A DNA stretch of 64,000 nt from Qipengyuania_B sp965214525 (GCA_965214525.1 OZ243959.1:434001-498000), one strand, 5' to 3'; positions 34,295-43,967 are shown, counted from the first letter of the stretch. The notes: a model not told the origin generated them from the sequence alone. Numbers and translations: made by a program.

Positions 34295-34783
34295 ATGCAC
34301 CTTGATATCGAGATCGACGGGTGGCCCAGGAGCCAAGATTGGGCCGAACTTGCCGAGTATGCGCTCGGCGCGGTCGTAATGGTTGAACCGGCTCTGGCGA
34401 ACGAAAGGCTTTCGGCCAGCGTCCTGTTCACGGTGGACGATGAGGTCCAGACGCTCAATCGCAAATGGCGCGCGAGGGACCGGCCGACCAACGTGCTCTC
34501 CTTCCCGATGTTGAGCCGCGACCAGATAGCCAATCTTGCACCCGATGGCGGGCCGGAAATGCTGGGCGACGTCGCCCTGGCTTACCAGACCTGCGCCCGT
34601 GAAGCGCAGGAAAAGGGCATCGTGCTGGAACATCACGCCGCCCATCTCGTCATACATGGATTGCTGCATCTGGCGGGACACGACCACGAGCTTGATGACC
34701 GGGCGGCAGACCGGATGGAGGAGCTGGAGATAAAGGCCCTTGCAAGCATGGACATCGCCGACCCATATGGGGACCGCGACTAG
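34295..34783 (+). CDS. ybeY: Endoribonuclease YbeY (rRNA maturation)
   Basis: The 162-residue protein carries the zinc motif HGLLHLAGHDH near residues 121-131 and the conserved RPTNVLSFP. YbeY takes part in 16S rRNA 3' processing and ribosome quality control. The ATG at 34295 starts MHLDIEIDGWP. It is followed 20 bases later by the corC-like gene. The usual partner phoH lies upstream, separated by a PEP-CTERM gene. Confidence 0.93.
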   Translation: MHLDIEIDGWPRSQDWAELAEYALGAVVMVEPALANERLSASVLFTVDDEVQTLNRKWRARDRPTNVLSFPMLSRDQIANLAPDGGPEMLGDVALAYQTCAREAQEKGIVLEHHAAHLVIHGLLHLAGHDHELDDRAADRMEELEIKALASMDIADPYGDRD

Positions 34784-34803
34784 AGGAGCGATACGTCTGG
34801 GCC

Positions 34804-35706
34804 ATGCCCGCAAATGAATCGATAGCCGGAGAACCGGACAGTAGTGGCGGGCTTTGGCTCGCGATCCGCAGACTGTTCGATGCGCAGGGGTCCGACCGTT
34901 CGTTGCGAGCGCAACTGGAAGAAGCGATCGACGAACATCAGGGGGAGCTTTCGCACGATGCCGCGGATGCCGCCACATCGGGCGACCTGTCGGCAGTGGA
35001 ATTGCAGATGCTGCGAAACCTGCTGCATTTTGGAGAGCGAGACGCGGACGATGTAGCTGTACCGCGCGGCGAGATCATCGCCGTTTCGGCGGATGCTTCC
35101 TGGGAAGAGTTGATCGGCCTGTTCGCGCAGCATGGCCATTCCCGCATGCCGGTCTACCGCGAGACGCTGGACGACGTCATCGGCATGATCCACATCAAGG
35201 ATGTGTTTCCTTATCTCGCGCTGGGCAAGCGCCCTCCTGTCGATTGGGGGGTATTATTGCGCCAGCCGCTTTATGTCCCCCAGACCCGCAATGCGCTCGA
35301 CGTATTGGCGGATATGCGGCAGCATCGCATGCATCTTGCGATCGTGCTGGACGAGTTCTCGGGCACGGACGGCGTCATTACCATCGAAGACCTGGTGGAA
35401 GAGATCGTCGGCAACATCGAGGATGAGCATGATGATGCGCCCGAAGAATGGATCGTCGAGATCGCCGAAGGAGTATGGCAATGCGATGCGCGTGCCGAAC
35501 TCGAAGACGTGGCAAAGCAGATCGATCCGCGACTGGCAGAGGTGGAGGAATCGGTCGATACCCTGGGCGGCCTGGCTTATGTGCTGGCGGAACAGGTGCC
35601 GCAGGTCGGCACCAGCATTCTGCATCCAAGTGGCTGGATCATGAAGATCACCGAGGGCGATGAAACGCACGTGACGCAATTGCAGTTGTTGCGCCTTGAG
35701 GCCTGA
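34804..35706 (+). CDS. CorC/HlyC-type CBS-domain protein
   Basis: The 300-residue protein has an N-terminal charged region, a CBS pair (SWEELIGLFAQHGHSRMPVYRETLDDVIGMIHIKD ... MRQHRMHLAIVLDEFSGTDGVITIEDLVEEIVG) and a C-terminal transporter-associated domain (GGLAYVLAEQVPQVG). Relatives are called CorC or hemolysin-like and are linked to magnesium and cobalt efflux; it lacks membrane helices. It ends the ybeY operon. Confidence 0.9.
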   Translation: MPANESIAGEPDSSGGLWLAIRRLFDAQGSDRSLRAQLEEAIDEHQGELSHDAADAATSGDLSAVELQMLRNLLHFGERDADDVAVPRGEIIAVSADASWEELIGLFAQHGHSRMPVYRETLDDVIGMIHIKDVFPYLALGKRPPVDWGVLLRQPLYVPQTRNALDVLADMRQHRMHLAIVLDEFSGTDGVITIEDLVEEIVGNIEDEHDDAPEEWIVEIAEGVWQCDARAELEDVAKQIDPRLAEVEESVDTLGGLAYVLAEQVPQVGTSILHPSGWIMKITEGDETHVTQLQLLRLEA

Positions 35707-35789
35707 CGCTCCGCGGTAGCGGCAAAACGTAGTCGGCGAGGCCCTTAGAACCCTCGACAACCTGGCTGACCACGGGCATTGCAGCACAC

Positions 35790-36674
35790 ATGGCCGTACG
35801 CCGTCTTCCTCCCTTACGTTCGCTCGAGGCTTTCTCCCGCACGGTGAAACTCGGGTCGGCCCGAGCTGCCGCGGCGGAACTAGGGCTCAGTCCGTCGGCG
35901 CTGTCGCGGCGCATCACGACGTTGGAAGAAATGGTGGGCAAGAAGCTCTTCACCCGCGCCAGACAATCGATGCAATTGACCGACGACGGGCAGGCGTTTT
36001 TCGATACCGTCAGCCCGCACTTGGATGCGCTGGCGCGTGCGGTGGAATCACAGTCGGACAACATATCGGTATTGCGCCTGCGACTGGGTGTGCTGCCGCT
36101 GTTCGGATCTCAGCGACTGTTCCCCCGCCTGGCGGAACTGCGTGCCCGACATCCGATGCTGCATATCGACATCGACACCGGCCCGCATCTGGAAGACCGC
36201 GTGGGCGATACGCTGGACGCAGCGATCATCCTGTCGACGGGACCAAGTCCGGCCTTGCATTCGGTCCGCCTGGATCACAACCTGGTCCATGCCATCTGCA
36301 ACCAGGAAGTGGCCGCTGAATTGGGTAAAACGCCCGATGCCGAGCGCCTGAGACGTCAGACGTTCCTTATACACAACGAGTTGCCGGCAAGTTTCGCGGC
36401 CTGGAAGGACGTGCTGGGTCTTACCGACATGGATCCCGCGGCCATCGACCATTACGATTCTGGGCAGCTTATGCTTGCGGCGGCGGCGCAGGGGCTTGGT
36501 ATCGCTATCATGCATGACGACCACCTCAAACGCGCGGCCGATCCCCGGCTTGCCGCCCTATACGACATCGAGGTCGAAAGCCCCTACAGTTACTGGTTCG
36601 TCTGCCGGCCCACCGCTTTGGACGAACGGCCGGTGCGCCTTTTCAGGGACTGGCTGGCCGGCGCGAACCTGTAG
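35790..36674 (+). CDS. LysR family transcriptional regulator
   Basis: The 294-residue protein has the LysR winged helix at the N-terminus (LPPLRSLEAFSRTVKLGSARAAAAELGLSPSALSRRITTLEEMVGKKLFTR) and a periplasmic-binding-like effector domain. It is close in style to GcvA-type regulators. LysR proteins usually regulate an adjacent divergent gene, but here the neighbours are convergent plsC and the upstream corC gene, so the target is unclear. The frame starts at the ATG at 35790. Confidence 0.92.
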   Translation: MAVRRLPPLRSLEAFSRTVKLGSARAAAAELGLSPSALSRRITTLEEMVGKKLFTRARQSMQLTDDGQAFFDTVSPHLDALARAVESQSDNISVLRLRLGVLPLFGSQRLFPRLAELRARHPMLHIDIDTGPHLEDRVGDTLDAAIILSTGPSPALHSVRLDHNLVHAICNQEVAAELGKTPDAERLRRQTFLIHNELPASFAAWKDVLGLTDMDPAAIDHYDSGQLMLAAAAQGLGIAIMHDDHLKRAADPRLAALYDIEVESPYSYWFVCRPTALDERPVRLFRDWLAGANL

Positions 36675-36681
36675 ATCGCCC

Positions 36682-37428
36682 TTATTCGTCCAAGCCGCAT
36701 TCCGAAGCGGTAAACGCCTGTTTTATTCGGTCGCGGGCCAATCTGGCGATTGCCTTGCGATCGCCGGCAACGCTTGGGTCGAAAGGCTCAAGAAACCTAA
36801 TATTGACGCGGAAGGTGCCTGGACGGGCGAGGATGCGTTTGCAATTTGTCAGCCCGCTTTCGTCGCCCCCCCAAGCTATGGACGAGGTTGCCGCGCCGTA
36901 GTCGATGACCACCGGTTGCACCGATGCTTGGGGCTGCGCATCCTCCATGATCCGGAAGACCGCAGTCTTGAAGGGCAGGAGAGAGGTGCCATCCGACGTC
37001 GTGCCTTCAGGAAATACGGTGAGGGTCCGCTCCTCGGTCATCGCCCGGCGCAGCTCTGCAATCTCGTCGCCGATGGCCATCTTTCGGTCGCGTTCGACGA
37101 AGACAGTGCGATTGAGCCGCGCCAGCCATCCTACCAGCGGCGTGCGGCAAAGCTCGGCCTTGGCAATGAAAGTAGTGCCGCTTGCCCCCGCCAACAGCAG
37201 GATGTCCATCCACGACACATGGTTCGATACAAGCAAAGCATCGCGCCGCAACGGCGAACCGTGAACGTGAACCCGTGCGCCGATGATCCATCCTGCATAG
37301 CGAAGGAAAAATTGTGGAACGCGCGATTTCGCACGCAGCCCTTGCCAAACATAATGCAAGGGCGTGCAGGCGATCAACAATATTACCAAGGCCAGCAAGC
37401 GTAACGCTACCCGCACCCACCCGAGCAC
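36682..37428 (-). CDS. 1-acyl-sn-glycerol-3-phosphate acyltransferase (PlsC-like)
   Basis: The 248-residue protein has an N-terminal membrane helix (LRLLALVILLIAC) and acyltransferase blocks NHVSWMD at 69-75 (NHx4D) and VFPEGTTSDG. It transfers a second acyl chain in phospholipid synthesis or remodels lysophospholipids, at the inner membrane. Its end almost touches the LysR stop, with eight bases between. fur lies upstream on the same strand. Confidence 0.93.
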   Translation of the reverse strand: MLGWVRVALRLLALVILLIACTPLHYVWQGLRAKSRVPQFFLRYAGWIIGARVHVHGSPLRRDALLVSNHVSWMDILLLAGASGTTFIAKAELCRTPLVGWLARLNRTVFVERDRKMAIGDEIAELRRAMTEERTLTVFPEGTTSDGTSLLPFKTAVFRIMEDAQPQASVQPVVIDYGAATSSIAWGGDESGLTNCKRILARPGTFRVNIRFLEPFDPSVAGDRKAIARLARDRIKQAFTASECGLDE

Positions 37429-37463
37429 GCCGATCGCGGGCGGGTGGCGCCGAGACGCGACGT

Positions 37464-37886
37464 TCAGTCCTTCCGATCGAGCCGCACGCCGTACAATTCC
37501 ATACGGTGATCTACGAGCCGATAGCCCAGTTTCTCGGCAATCTGTTTCTGTAGCGCTTCCAGTTCGGGATCGACGAACTCGACCACGCGGCCGGTTTCGA
37601 CATCGATCAGGTGATCGTGATGCGCTTCTGGTGCGGCCTCGTACCTTGCCCTGCCGTCGCCGAAATCATGCCGGTCCAGAATGCCCGCTTCTTCGAACAA
37701 CCTGACGGTCCGATACACCGTGGCGATGGATATTTTCGGATCCACGGCAGATGCGCGGCTGTGAAGCAGTTCGACATCCGGATGGTCTTCGCTGTCGGAC
37801 AAGACCTTTGCGATCGCCCGCCGCTGCTCGGTGATACGCAAGCCCTTGTCCGCGCATAATTGTTCTACGTCGATATTTTGCGACAA
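37464..37886 (-). CDS. fur: Fur family transcriptional regulator
   Basis: The 140-residue protein has the Fur winged helix (LCADKGLRITEQRRAIAKVL ... ISIATVYRTVRLFEEAGI) and the metal-binding EAHHDHLIDVETG region. It lacks CxxC zinc pairs at the C-terminus. It may be a Fur, Irr or Mur ortholog; the HHDH motif and length fit Fur/Mur. I prefer the TTG at 37886 (MSQNIDVEQLCADKG), because GGAG lies eight bases upstream; GTG at 37895 and longer starts are less supported. Confidence 0.9.
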   Translation of the reverse strand: MSQNIDVEQLCADKGLRITEQRRAIAKVLSDSEDHPDVELLHSRASAVDPKISIATVYRTVRLFEEAGILDRHDFGDGRARYEAAPEAHHDHLIDVETGRVVEFVDPELEALQKQIAEKLGYRLVDHRMELYGVRLDRKD

Positions 37887-37964
37887 GTCCGGCACTCCAA
37901 ATCTACGGCCGGATCGCCTTACCGGACAGGGCGGCAACCCTCAAGCGGACTATGGCAGCCGCGC

Positions 37965-38405
37965 CTATTCGCTTTTCGAACGGCGTCCGCGCTTCTGGTT
38001 GGGCTGGCGTCCCAGACCGATTTTCTTGGCCAGATCGCGACGGGTTTCGGCATAGGCCGGCGCCACCATCGGGTAGTCGGCAGCAAGATCCCAGCGCTCG
38101 CGATATTCCTGTGGCGACATATCATGCTCGGTCGACAGATGCCGCTTGAGCATCTTCATCTTCTTCCCGCAATCAAGACATACGATGGCATCCCGTTTGA
38201 CCGATGCACGAACGGAAACGGCAGGGTCCGGCCGTTCTTCCTCGGTACTGACCTCGCCACGAAGATTGTTCAAAGCGAAGTGAACGTTCTGGATGAGTTT
38301 CGCGACGTCTTCGACCGGAACATTGTTGTTGCTGACATGCGCGGCCACAATATCCGATGTCAGAGTGACAAGCGTTTCAGCCATGTCGTTGTCAAAATTG
38401 TCCAT
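37965..38405 (-). CDS. MucR family transcriptional regulator (Ros/MucR zinc finger)
   Basis: The 146-residue protein has a Ros/MucR zinc finger: CLDCGKKMKMLKRHLSTEH, followed by MSPQEYRERWDLAADYPMVAPAYAETRRDLAKKIGLGR. In alphaproteobacteria MucR proteins repress exopolysaccharide, motility and stress genes. I use the ATG at 38405 (MDNFDNDMAETLV), with CAGGAG upstream. A 7-base inverted repeat lies in its upstream region. It stands alone between fur and rimI. Confidence 0.92.
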   Translation of the reverse strand: MDNFDNDMAETLVTLTSDIVAAHVSNNNVPVEDVAKLIQNVHFALNNLRGEVSTEEERPDPAVSVRASVKRDAIVCLDCGKKMKMLKRHLSTEHDMSPQEYRERWDLAADYPMVAPAYAETRRDLAKKIGLGRQPNQKRGRRSKSE

Positions 38406-38436
38406 TAAGAATCGGACTCCTGGCAAATGATTGGAA

Positions 38437-38474
38437 TGTTCGAGGCAACTGCGCTTGACGCTTACCTTCGAACA
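38437..38474. promoter_or_regulatory. Inverted repeat upstream of mucR
   Basis: TGTTCGA (38437-38443) and TCGAACA (38468-38474) are perfect inverted 7-mers separated by 24 bases in the 113-base gap upstream of mucR. MucR often represses its own gene, so an operator is plausible, but the spacing is long and chance is not excluded. Confidence 0.25.
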
Positions 38475-38539
38475 AGGTGGTAACCAAGCCCAACCGTTAC
38501 AACCCTTTCTCGCTCGTTCTCCTTTACCTGCAAGATAGT

Positions 38540-38995
38540 TCAGTCAAGGCTTCTGGCAAGCGTAATGGCGGCCAAGCGCGATCCGTCCGACAATAGGTAG
38601 TAATCTTTTCGCCTTCCTATTGGTTCAAAGCCAAGTCGCGAATACAGTCTGGCGGCATCGTTGTTCTCGCGCATCTCCAAAAAGACGCGTGTGGCGCCGC
38701 GTGCCGCCGCCTGAGCAATGAACAGCGATACCAGTCGCTCCCCCAATCCCTTCCGGCGGAACTCCGGCCGGACGGCGACGAGCAGTAATTCTTCCTCGCC
38801 GGGTGCCGATCGCGATAGCACGAACGCTGCAGTGCTCGATCTGTCATTGGAAGGCTGCCCGGACGGATCGAGGATCAGCGCATGGGTCGAAGGAAGCGCC
38901 AGCGCGTCGGCAACTTGCCGAGCGTTCCACGCTTCCCCCCAGTGCGGATCGAACGCCGCTTCCATCACCGATATGATCTGATCGCACTGCCCCAT
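38540..38995 (-). CDS. rimI: Ribosomal-protein-alanine N-acetyltransferase RimI-like
   Basis: The 151-residue GNAT protein has the acetyl-CoA motif VRPEFRRKGLGERLV, and FLEMRENNDAARLYSRLGFEPIGRRKDYYL, which is typical of RimI. It acetylates the N-terminus of S18 in E. coli; targets here are unknown. The ATG at 38995 overlaps the tsaB stop, with a GTG at 38998 as an alternative. The tsaB-rimI order is conserved in many bacteria. Confidence 0.9.
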   Translation of the reverse strand: MGQCDQIISVMEAAFDPHWGEAWNARQVADALALPSTHALILDPSGQPSNDRSSTAAFVLSRSAPGEEELLLVAVRPEFRRKGLGERLVSLFIAQAAARGATRVFLEMRENNDAARLYSRLGFEPIGRRKDYYLLSDGSRLAAITLARSLD

Positions 38996-39606
38996 CACAT
39001 GTGCAACTTGGCGTCCGGTGCCCGGCCGTAGATAACCTGCACGTTATCGCTTAGCAGTACATCGGGCAGCGAAGCGAAGTGGCTCGCATCGGGCACTACC
39101 TCGATCGCCGTGCCAAAGCCGCGCTGTGCGACAAATGGCGTGGCTCGCGATCCGGCGATATAGTCTGCCCGGATGCGATCGGCAGCTTCGCTTGGCGGAA
39201 GGGCGGCATGGGGGTGCAGCGGCAGGCCGTCGCCGGTAAATTCCTGCACGAACCATTCACCATGTCCCCCATTCATGACGACACCGATAGTACGGTTCGG
39301 CGCCCATTGCCGGCCCAGCGCGGCGACAAGGGCGAGCGTGGGATAGCCCAGCACCGGAACCTGCCAGGCAAGTGCCAAGGCTCGCGCCGCGGCAATGCCG
39401 ATGCGCGTTCCGGTGAAACTTCCCGGGCCGCGTGAAACGGCGATCGTTTCTGCATGGCCCTGGTCCGGCAGGGCGGCGATCATCGGTACGAGTTGCTCGG
39501 CATGGCCTCGCCCCAGGACGCGATGGCGGTTCGCGATGCAGCGATCGCCGTCGAACAAAGCCACGGAACAAGCCTCGCTCGCGCATTCGATCACCAACCG
39601 TCGCAC
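38995..39606 (-). CDS. tsaB: tRNA threonylcarbamoyladenosine biosynthesis protein TsaB
   Basis: TsaB partners TsaD and TsaE to make t6A37 in tRNA. The 203-residue product has the ASKHA-type RGPGSFTGTRIG near the middle and the start RRLVIECASEACSVAL. I choose the GTG at 39606, which lies just after the upstream nitroreductase stop; the frame extends to 39711 inside that gene without homology. Its stop overlaps rimI. Confidence 0.9.
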   Translation of the reverse strand: MRRLVIECASEACSVALFDGDRCIANRHRVLGRGHAEQLVPMIAALPDQGHAETIAVSRGPGSFTGTRIGIAAARALALAWQVPVLGYPTLALVAALGRQWAPNRTIGVVMNGGHGEWFVQEFTGDGLPLHPHAALPPSEAADRIRADYIAGSRATPFVAQRGFGTAIEVVPDASHFASLPDVLLSDNVQVIYGRAPDAKLHM

Positions 39607-39620
39607 GGGCAGGACGATCC

Positions 39621-40229
39621 TCAGGCGATGTGGTTGAAAGTCGCGAAATTGGGCCGGGGGCTGCGATCGAATATCGTCGTCCGGTCGCCATAACCGATCG
39701 AACAGATCCAATCGGCGCGCACCTTTGGCTGGCCGGAGAAGAACGCCGATGTCACGCCGTTGAGATCCACGCCCGACATCGGTCCGCAGTCCAGCCCAAG
39801 GGCGCGGGCCGCGAGGATGAGATACGCGCCCTGCAATGCCGAGTTACGAGCCGCCGCTTCCTTGCGGCCTGCTTCATCGCCCTCGAACCAGCTTTTCGCA
39901 TCGGCATGCGGAAACAGCCACGGCAATTGCTCGTGGAAATCCACGTCGTATCCTATGATCACACATACAGGAGCCGTCAGGACCTTGGATTTGTTCTGTT
40001 CCGAGGCATGGGCGGCCAGGCGTTCCTTGGCACCGGCTGATTTGCACCAAACGAACCGTGCAGGCTGCATGTTGGCCGACGTCGGTCCCATCTTCGTCAA
40101 TTCGTAGATCGCTTCGATCTGCGCGTCGCTCACGTCCTTCTCCAGCCAGCCATTGTAGCTTCGCGCCTCGCGAAACAACTGGTCGAGCGCGGGGTCGTTC
40201 AACGGCTTATCATGGCTTTGGCGGGTCAT
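39621..40229 (-). CDS. Malonic semialdehyde reductase-like nitroreductase (RutE family)
   Basis: The 202-residue protein has a RutE-like pattern: EARSYNGWLEKDVSDAQIEAIYELTKMGPTSANMQPARFVW, then GCGPMSGVDLNGV-type sequence (LDCGPMSGVDLNGV) and ICSIGYGD. RutE reduces malonic semialdehyde in pyrimidine degradation. No other rut genes are here, so the physiological role is open. tsaB lies 14 bases downstream. Confidence 0.88.
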   Translation of the reverse strand: MTRQSHDKPLNDPALDQLFREARSYNGWLEKDVSDAQIEAIYELTKMGPTSANMQPARFVWCKSAGAKERLAAHASEQNKSKVLTAPVCVIIGYDVDFHEQLPWLFPHADAKSWFEGDEAGRKEAAARNSALQGAYLILAARALGLDCGPMSGVDLNGVTSAFFSGQPKVRADWICSIGYGDRTTIFDRSPRPNFATFNHIA

Positions 40230-40242
40230 TTACAGGCAGTCC

Positions 40243-40821
40243 TTAGAACGCGCGTACTTCGGTCACTTCGGGAATATAATGTTTCAGCAGCCCTTCGATA
40301 CCGTGCTTGAGAGTGGCGGTGGATGACGGGCATCCCGAACATGCGCCCTGCATGGTCAGATAGACAACGCCATCCTTGAACCCGCGGAACCGGATGTCCC
40401 CACCATCGCTGGCCACCGCCGGACGAACGCGTGCCTCAAGCAACTCGTTGATCTGTTCGACGACCTCTGTATCGGCGGGATCGGTTTCGACCGCCGGTTC
40501 TACATCGTCCGGAACGGAAATCCCGCTGGCACTTCCCCCGACGAACAGGGGAGCCTCCGAGATATAGTGATCCAGCAGCAGCGACAAAATCTGCGGTTTC
40601 AACTGGGACCAATCGACACCCGGTGGTGCCGTTACCGAGATGAAATCCCGGCCGAAGAACACGTTCGTTACTTCGCCGGTATCGAAGATCGCCTGGGCAA
40701 GCGGGCTGGCTTGTGCCGCGTCTGGGTCGGTAAATTCGCGCGTACCTGCCGGCATCACTTCGCGGCCCGGGAGAAATTTCAGGCTAGCGGGATTGGGCGT
40801 CGTCTCGGTTTCTATGAACAT
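40243..40821 (-). CDS. NifU family iron-sulfur cluster carrier protein
   Basis: The 192-residue protein has an N-terminal Nfu-N domain (MFIETETTPNPASLKFLPGREV) and a C-terminal NifU-like domain with the cluster-binding CSGCPSS. It resembles NfuA/ISU-type carriers that deliver Fe-S clusters to client enzymes. The frame runs to 40848, but the Nfu-N start at the ATG at 40821 is standard. It is divergent from the M16 peptidase gene. Confidence 0.93.
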   Translation of the reverse strand: MFIETETTPNPASLKFLPGREVMPAGTREFTDPDAAQASPLAQAIFDTGEVTNVFFGRDFISVTAPPGVDWSQLKPQILSLLLDHYISEAPLFVGGSASGISVPDDVEPAVETDPADTEVVEQINELLEARVRPAVASDGGDIRFRGFKDGVVYLTMQGACSGCPSSTATLKHGIEGLLKHYIPEVTEVRAF

Positions 40822-40931
40822 GCACGGTATGTAGGCATGCCCGGTCACACAGGCAACTGGCGCGGCATTGGTTGGTCAATCGACTGCCTATTCACTCGCG
40901 CTTCACCGGCGCGCCCCTTATAGTCGCGCAC

Positions 40932-43910
40932 ATGACCACGTTCTCGCGCAACATGCGCCGTCTCGCCATCTCCTTCCCATTGCTGTTCCTGGTTCCGTTG
41001 TTTGCGACGGCGCAGGAGCCGGCCGCCGTCGTGCCGGCTCGCGACGTATCGCCGCTGGATGTCCTGCCGAAACCCGCAACCCTGCAGAGCGCGGAGCAAT
41101 CTTGGCTATACAAAGGCAGCGACATCCCGCCCGACGAGGCCTGGATCTTCGGCGAACTGGACAATGGCCTGCGATATGCAGTGCGGCACAACGGGGTTCC
41201 ACCCGGCCAGGTCTCGGTAAGGGTGCGGATCGATGCCGGTTCCCTCCACGAGCGGGATGGGGAACAAGGCTACGCCCACTTTCTGGAGCATCTGTTGTTT
41301 CGGGAAAGCAAGTATCTAGGTCCGAACCAAGCCATTCCGACCTGGCAGCGCCTCGGCGCGACGTTCGGCAGCGATACCAACGCCGAAACCTCGCCGACCC
41401 AAACGGTTTACAAGCTCGATCTGCCCAACGCCTCCGACGTTGGACTGGTCGAGAGCTTCAAGCTGCTTTCGGGCATGATCCGCGAGCCCGTTCTTTCCCC
41501 CGCCAATGTCGCGGCGGAACGACCAATCATCCTTGCAGAGCGCCGGGAGCGCGGCGGCGCTGCCATGCGTGCGGCAGAGAAAGTGCGCGAAACGCTGTTC
41601 ACGGGGCAGCCGCTTGCCAACCGATTGCCTATTGGCACCGAGGCGACCTTGCAGGGCGCAACTGCGAAAGGTCTCAGTGCCTTCCACCAGCGATGGTATC
41701 GTCCGGAAAATACGGTGGTCGTCGTTGTGGGTGACGCCGAGCCGACGAAGATGGCGGCCCTGATCGAGCGATCGTTCGCGGATTGGCGGGGGGCCGGGGA
41801 ACCTGTTGGGGCGCCATCGTTCGGCAAGCCCAAGGCGCCTGCTAAGGCCGTAGGCACGCCGCCGGTCGGGGAAGCGGCCGTTATCGTGGAGCCCGATCTT
41901 CCGCGCAGCCTTACCTATGCGGTCATGCGGCCGTGGGAGCCGGTCGTCGATACGATAGTCTACAACGAGGGGCTGTTGATCGACGCGCTGGCACAGGCCC
42001 TTGTCAACCGGCGGCTGGAGGCGCGGGCACGGGGCGGCGGCAGTTACCTGTATGCGCAGGTGCAGCAGGATGATGTCAGCCGATCGACGGACGCCACTTT
42101 CGTCAGCGTAACCCCGCTGACCGACAATTGGGAGACCGCCTTGACGGATGTGCGGGCCGTGATCGCGGATGCGATGGCGAACCCGCCATCCGAAGAGGAA
42201 TTGCAGCGCGAGATCGCCGAGTTCGAAGCAGTCTTCGCCAGCTCGGTCGAGCAGCAGAGCGTTCAGGCCGGTGCCACCCTTGCCAACAATCTCGTGGAAG
42301 CGGTGGATATCCGGGAGACGACGGCGTCACCTGCCACGGTGTTAGCTGTCTTTCGCGGAATGAAGGACAAGGTTACGCCGGCCAGGGTTCTTGAGCAGAC
42401 GCGGGCGCTTTTTGACGGTGCGGTCGTTCGCACCACCTATACCACCCCGGCGGCTGGCGAGGCGACCGCGGCGGCGCTGCGTGAGGCGCAGGGCGCGCCG
42501 GTGGCGGCGAATGGGTCGTCGAGGTTGGCAGCCAATGCGATCCGGTTCGAGGATCTCGAACCCATTGGCGAGCCCGGCACAATTGTCGCGCGATCCAAGA
42601 CCGGCCTGTTCGATATCGAGCAAGTCACCTTTGCCAACGGTGTCAAGGCCATGCTCTGGGCCAATGACGGGGAGCCCGGGCGCGTGACGGTCAAGGTCCG
42701 CTTCGGTTCGGGCTTTCAGGCGCTCAATGCCGACGACATCGCCTATATCGGCTTGGCGCCGTCCGCGTTGGTTGGGTCCGGCTTGGGTGAACTGGGGCAG
42801 GAAGACCTTGATCGTATAACGACCGGGCGCAAAATGGGTTTCAATCTGGGCATTCATGACGGCGCGTTCTCGTTCTCTGCGCAGACCCGCAAGGACGATC
42901 TGGCCGACCAGCTGTATCTGTTCGCGGCCAAGCTGGCGATGCCCCGCTGGGATCCCAACCCGTTCAATCGCGGGAAGGCGGCCGCGACACTGGCCTATGA
43001 AAGCTATGCGACCAGCCCCGGCGGCGTGATCGCGCGCGATCTGGAATATCTCTTGAGCGGTTCCGACGGCCGGTTCGCGACGCCGACACCGCAACAGCTC
43101 GCCAAAAGCACGCCCGAGGGCTTCCGCAAGGTTTGGGAGCCCATTTTGCAGCAAGGCCCGATCGAGGTCATCATATTCGGCGACTTCTTGGGCGCCGAGG
43201 CGGTCACGGCCTTGTCGCGAACATTTGGAGCCTTGCCGGAACGCTCCTCTACCGTCAGCGGTCCAGACCTGGGGTATCAGAGTCTGCCGACGAATGACGT
43301 GCCCCAGATCCTTTACCATCGCGGCGAGCAGGACCAGGCCGCTGCCGTGATCGCCTGGCCGACGGGCGGCGGGGTGGATGGCGTGCGCGAATCGCGCCAA
43401 CTGGAAATTCTCGTGCATCTGTTCAACAACCGGCTGCTGGATGCGATGCGCGAACATGCAGGTGCCAGTTATGCACCCAATGTCGGTTCGACTTGGCCAG
43501 TGGATGCTCCTGCCGGTGGACGGATCACGGGTATGGCGCAGCTTCGTCCTGCCGACGTGCCGGTGTTCTTCCAAGTTGCTGGCGACATCGCGGCCGATCT
43601 TGTCGCCAATCCTGTAGCGCAGGATGAACTGGACCGGGTAACCGAACCGCTGCGCCAGTTGATCATGCGGCTATCGACCGGCAACAATTTTTGGCTGATG
43701 CAGCTTGAAGGGGCGACGCAAGACCCCCGCCGTTACGCTTTGACGAACAACCTGCTGGCCGATTATTCCCGCACCACGCCCCAGGCGATGCAGAAGCTGG
43801 CAGCGAAGTATTTTCAAGCTGCCAAGGCGTATAAGGTGGCGGTCATTCCCGAAGGGCAGCAGCTTGCGTCGCGCCCGCCCGCCAGTGCGGCGCGGCCGGC
43901 GTCCCGGTAG
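40932..43910 (+). CDS. M16 family metallopeptidase, exported
   Basis: The 992-residue protein has a signal peptide (to about 28, LFATAQ) and two M16 halves. The first has the inverted zinc motif HFLEH near residues 116-120. The second half (from about residue 560) lacks a full zinc motif, as is usual. Pitrilysin/insulinase-like proteases degrade peptides in the periplasm. I start at the ATG at 40932 (MTTFSRNMRRLAISFPLL). It is followed by a 128-base gap with a perfect palindrome. Confidence 0.92.
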   Translation: MTTFSRNMRRLAISFPLLFLVPLFATAQEPAAVVPARDVSPLDVLPKPATLQSAEQSWLYKGSDIPPDEAWIFGELDNGLRYAVRHNGVPPGQVSVRVRIDAGSLHERDGEQGYAHFLEHLLFRESKYLGPNQAIPTWQRLGATFGSDTNAETSPTQTVYKLDLPNASDVGLVESFKLLSGMIREPVLSPANVAAERPIILAERRERGGAAMRAAEKVRETLFTGQPLANRLPIGTEATLQGATAKGLSAFHQRWYRPENTVVVVVGDAEPTKMAALIERSFADWRGAGEPVGAPSFGKPKAPAKAVGTPPVGEAAVIVEPDLPRSLTYAVMRPWEPVVDTIVYNEGLLIDALAQALVNRRLEARARGGGSYLYAQVQQDDVSRSTDATFVSVTPLTDNWETALTDVRAVIADAMANPPSEEELQREIAEFEAVFASSVEQQSVQAGATLANNLVEAVDIRETTASPATVLAVFRGMKDKVTPARVLEQTRALFDGAVVRTTYTTPAAGEATAAALREAQGAPVAANGSSRLAANAIRFEDLEPIGEPGTIVARSKTGLFDIEQVTFANGVKAMLWANDGEPGRVTVKVRFGSGFQALNADDIAYIGLAPSALVGSGLGELGQEDLDRITTGRKMGFNLGIHDGAFSFSAQTRKDDLADQLYLFAAKLAMPRWDPNPFNRGKAAATLAYESYATSPGGVIARDLEYLLSGSDGRFATPTPQQLAKSTPEGFRKVWEPILQQGPIEVIIFGDFLGAEAVTALSRTFGALPERSSTVSGPDLGYQSLPTNDVPQILYHRGEQDQAAAVIAWPTGGGVDGVRESRQLEILVHLFNNRLLDAMREHAGASYAPNVGSTWPVDAPAGGRITGMAQLRPADVPVFFQVAGDIAADLVANPVAQDELDRVTEPLRQLIMRLSTGNNFWLMQLEGATQDPRRYALTNNLLADYSRTTPQAMQKLAAKYFQAAKAYKVAVIPEGQQLASRPPASAARPASR

Positions 43911-43967
43911 GCCGGGGTAGCAGCGCAGAGGGATGGCCCGCCCGGGGCAGCTTGGCTGGCCTTTTGC

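Noticed and set aside
34074..34379. A 101-codon frame between the PEP-CTERM gene and ybeY
   Set aside because: It spans the terminator hairpin and the start of ybeY, with no ribosome-binding site or recognisable sequence.
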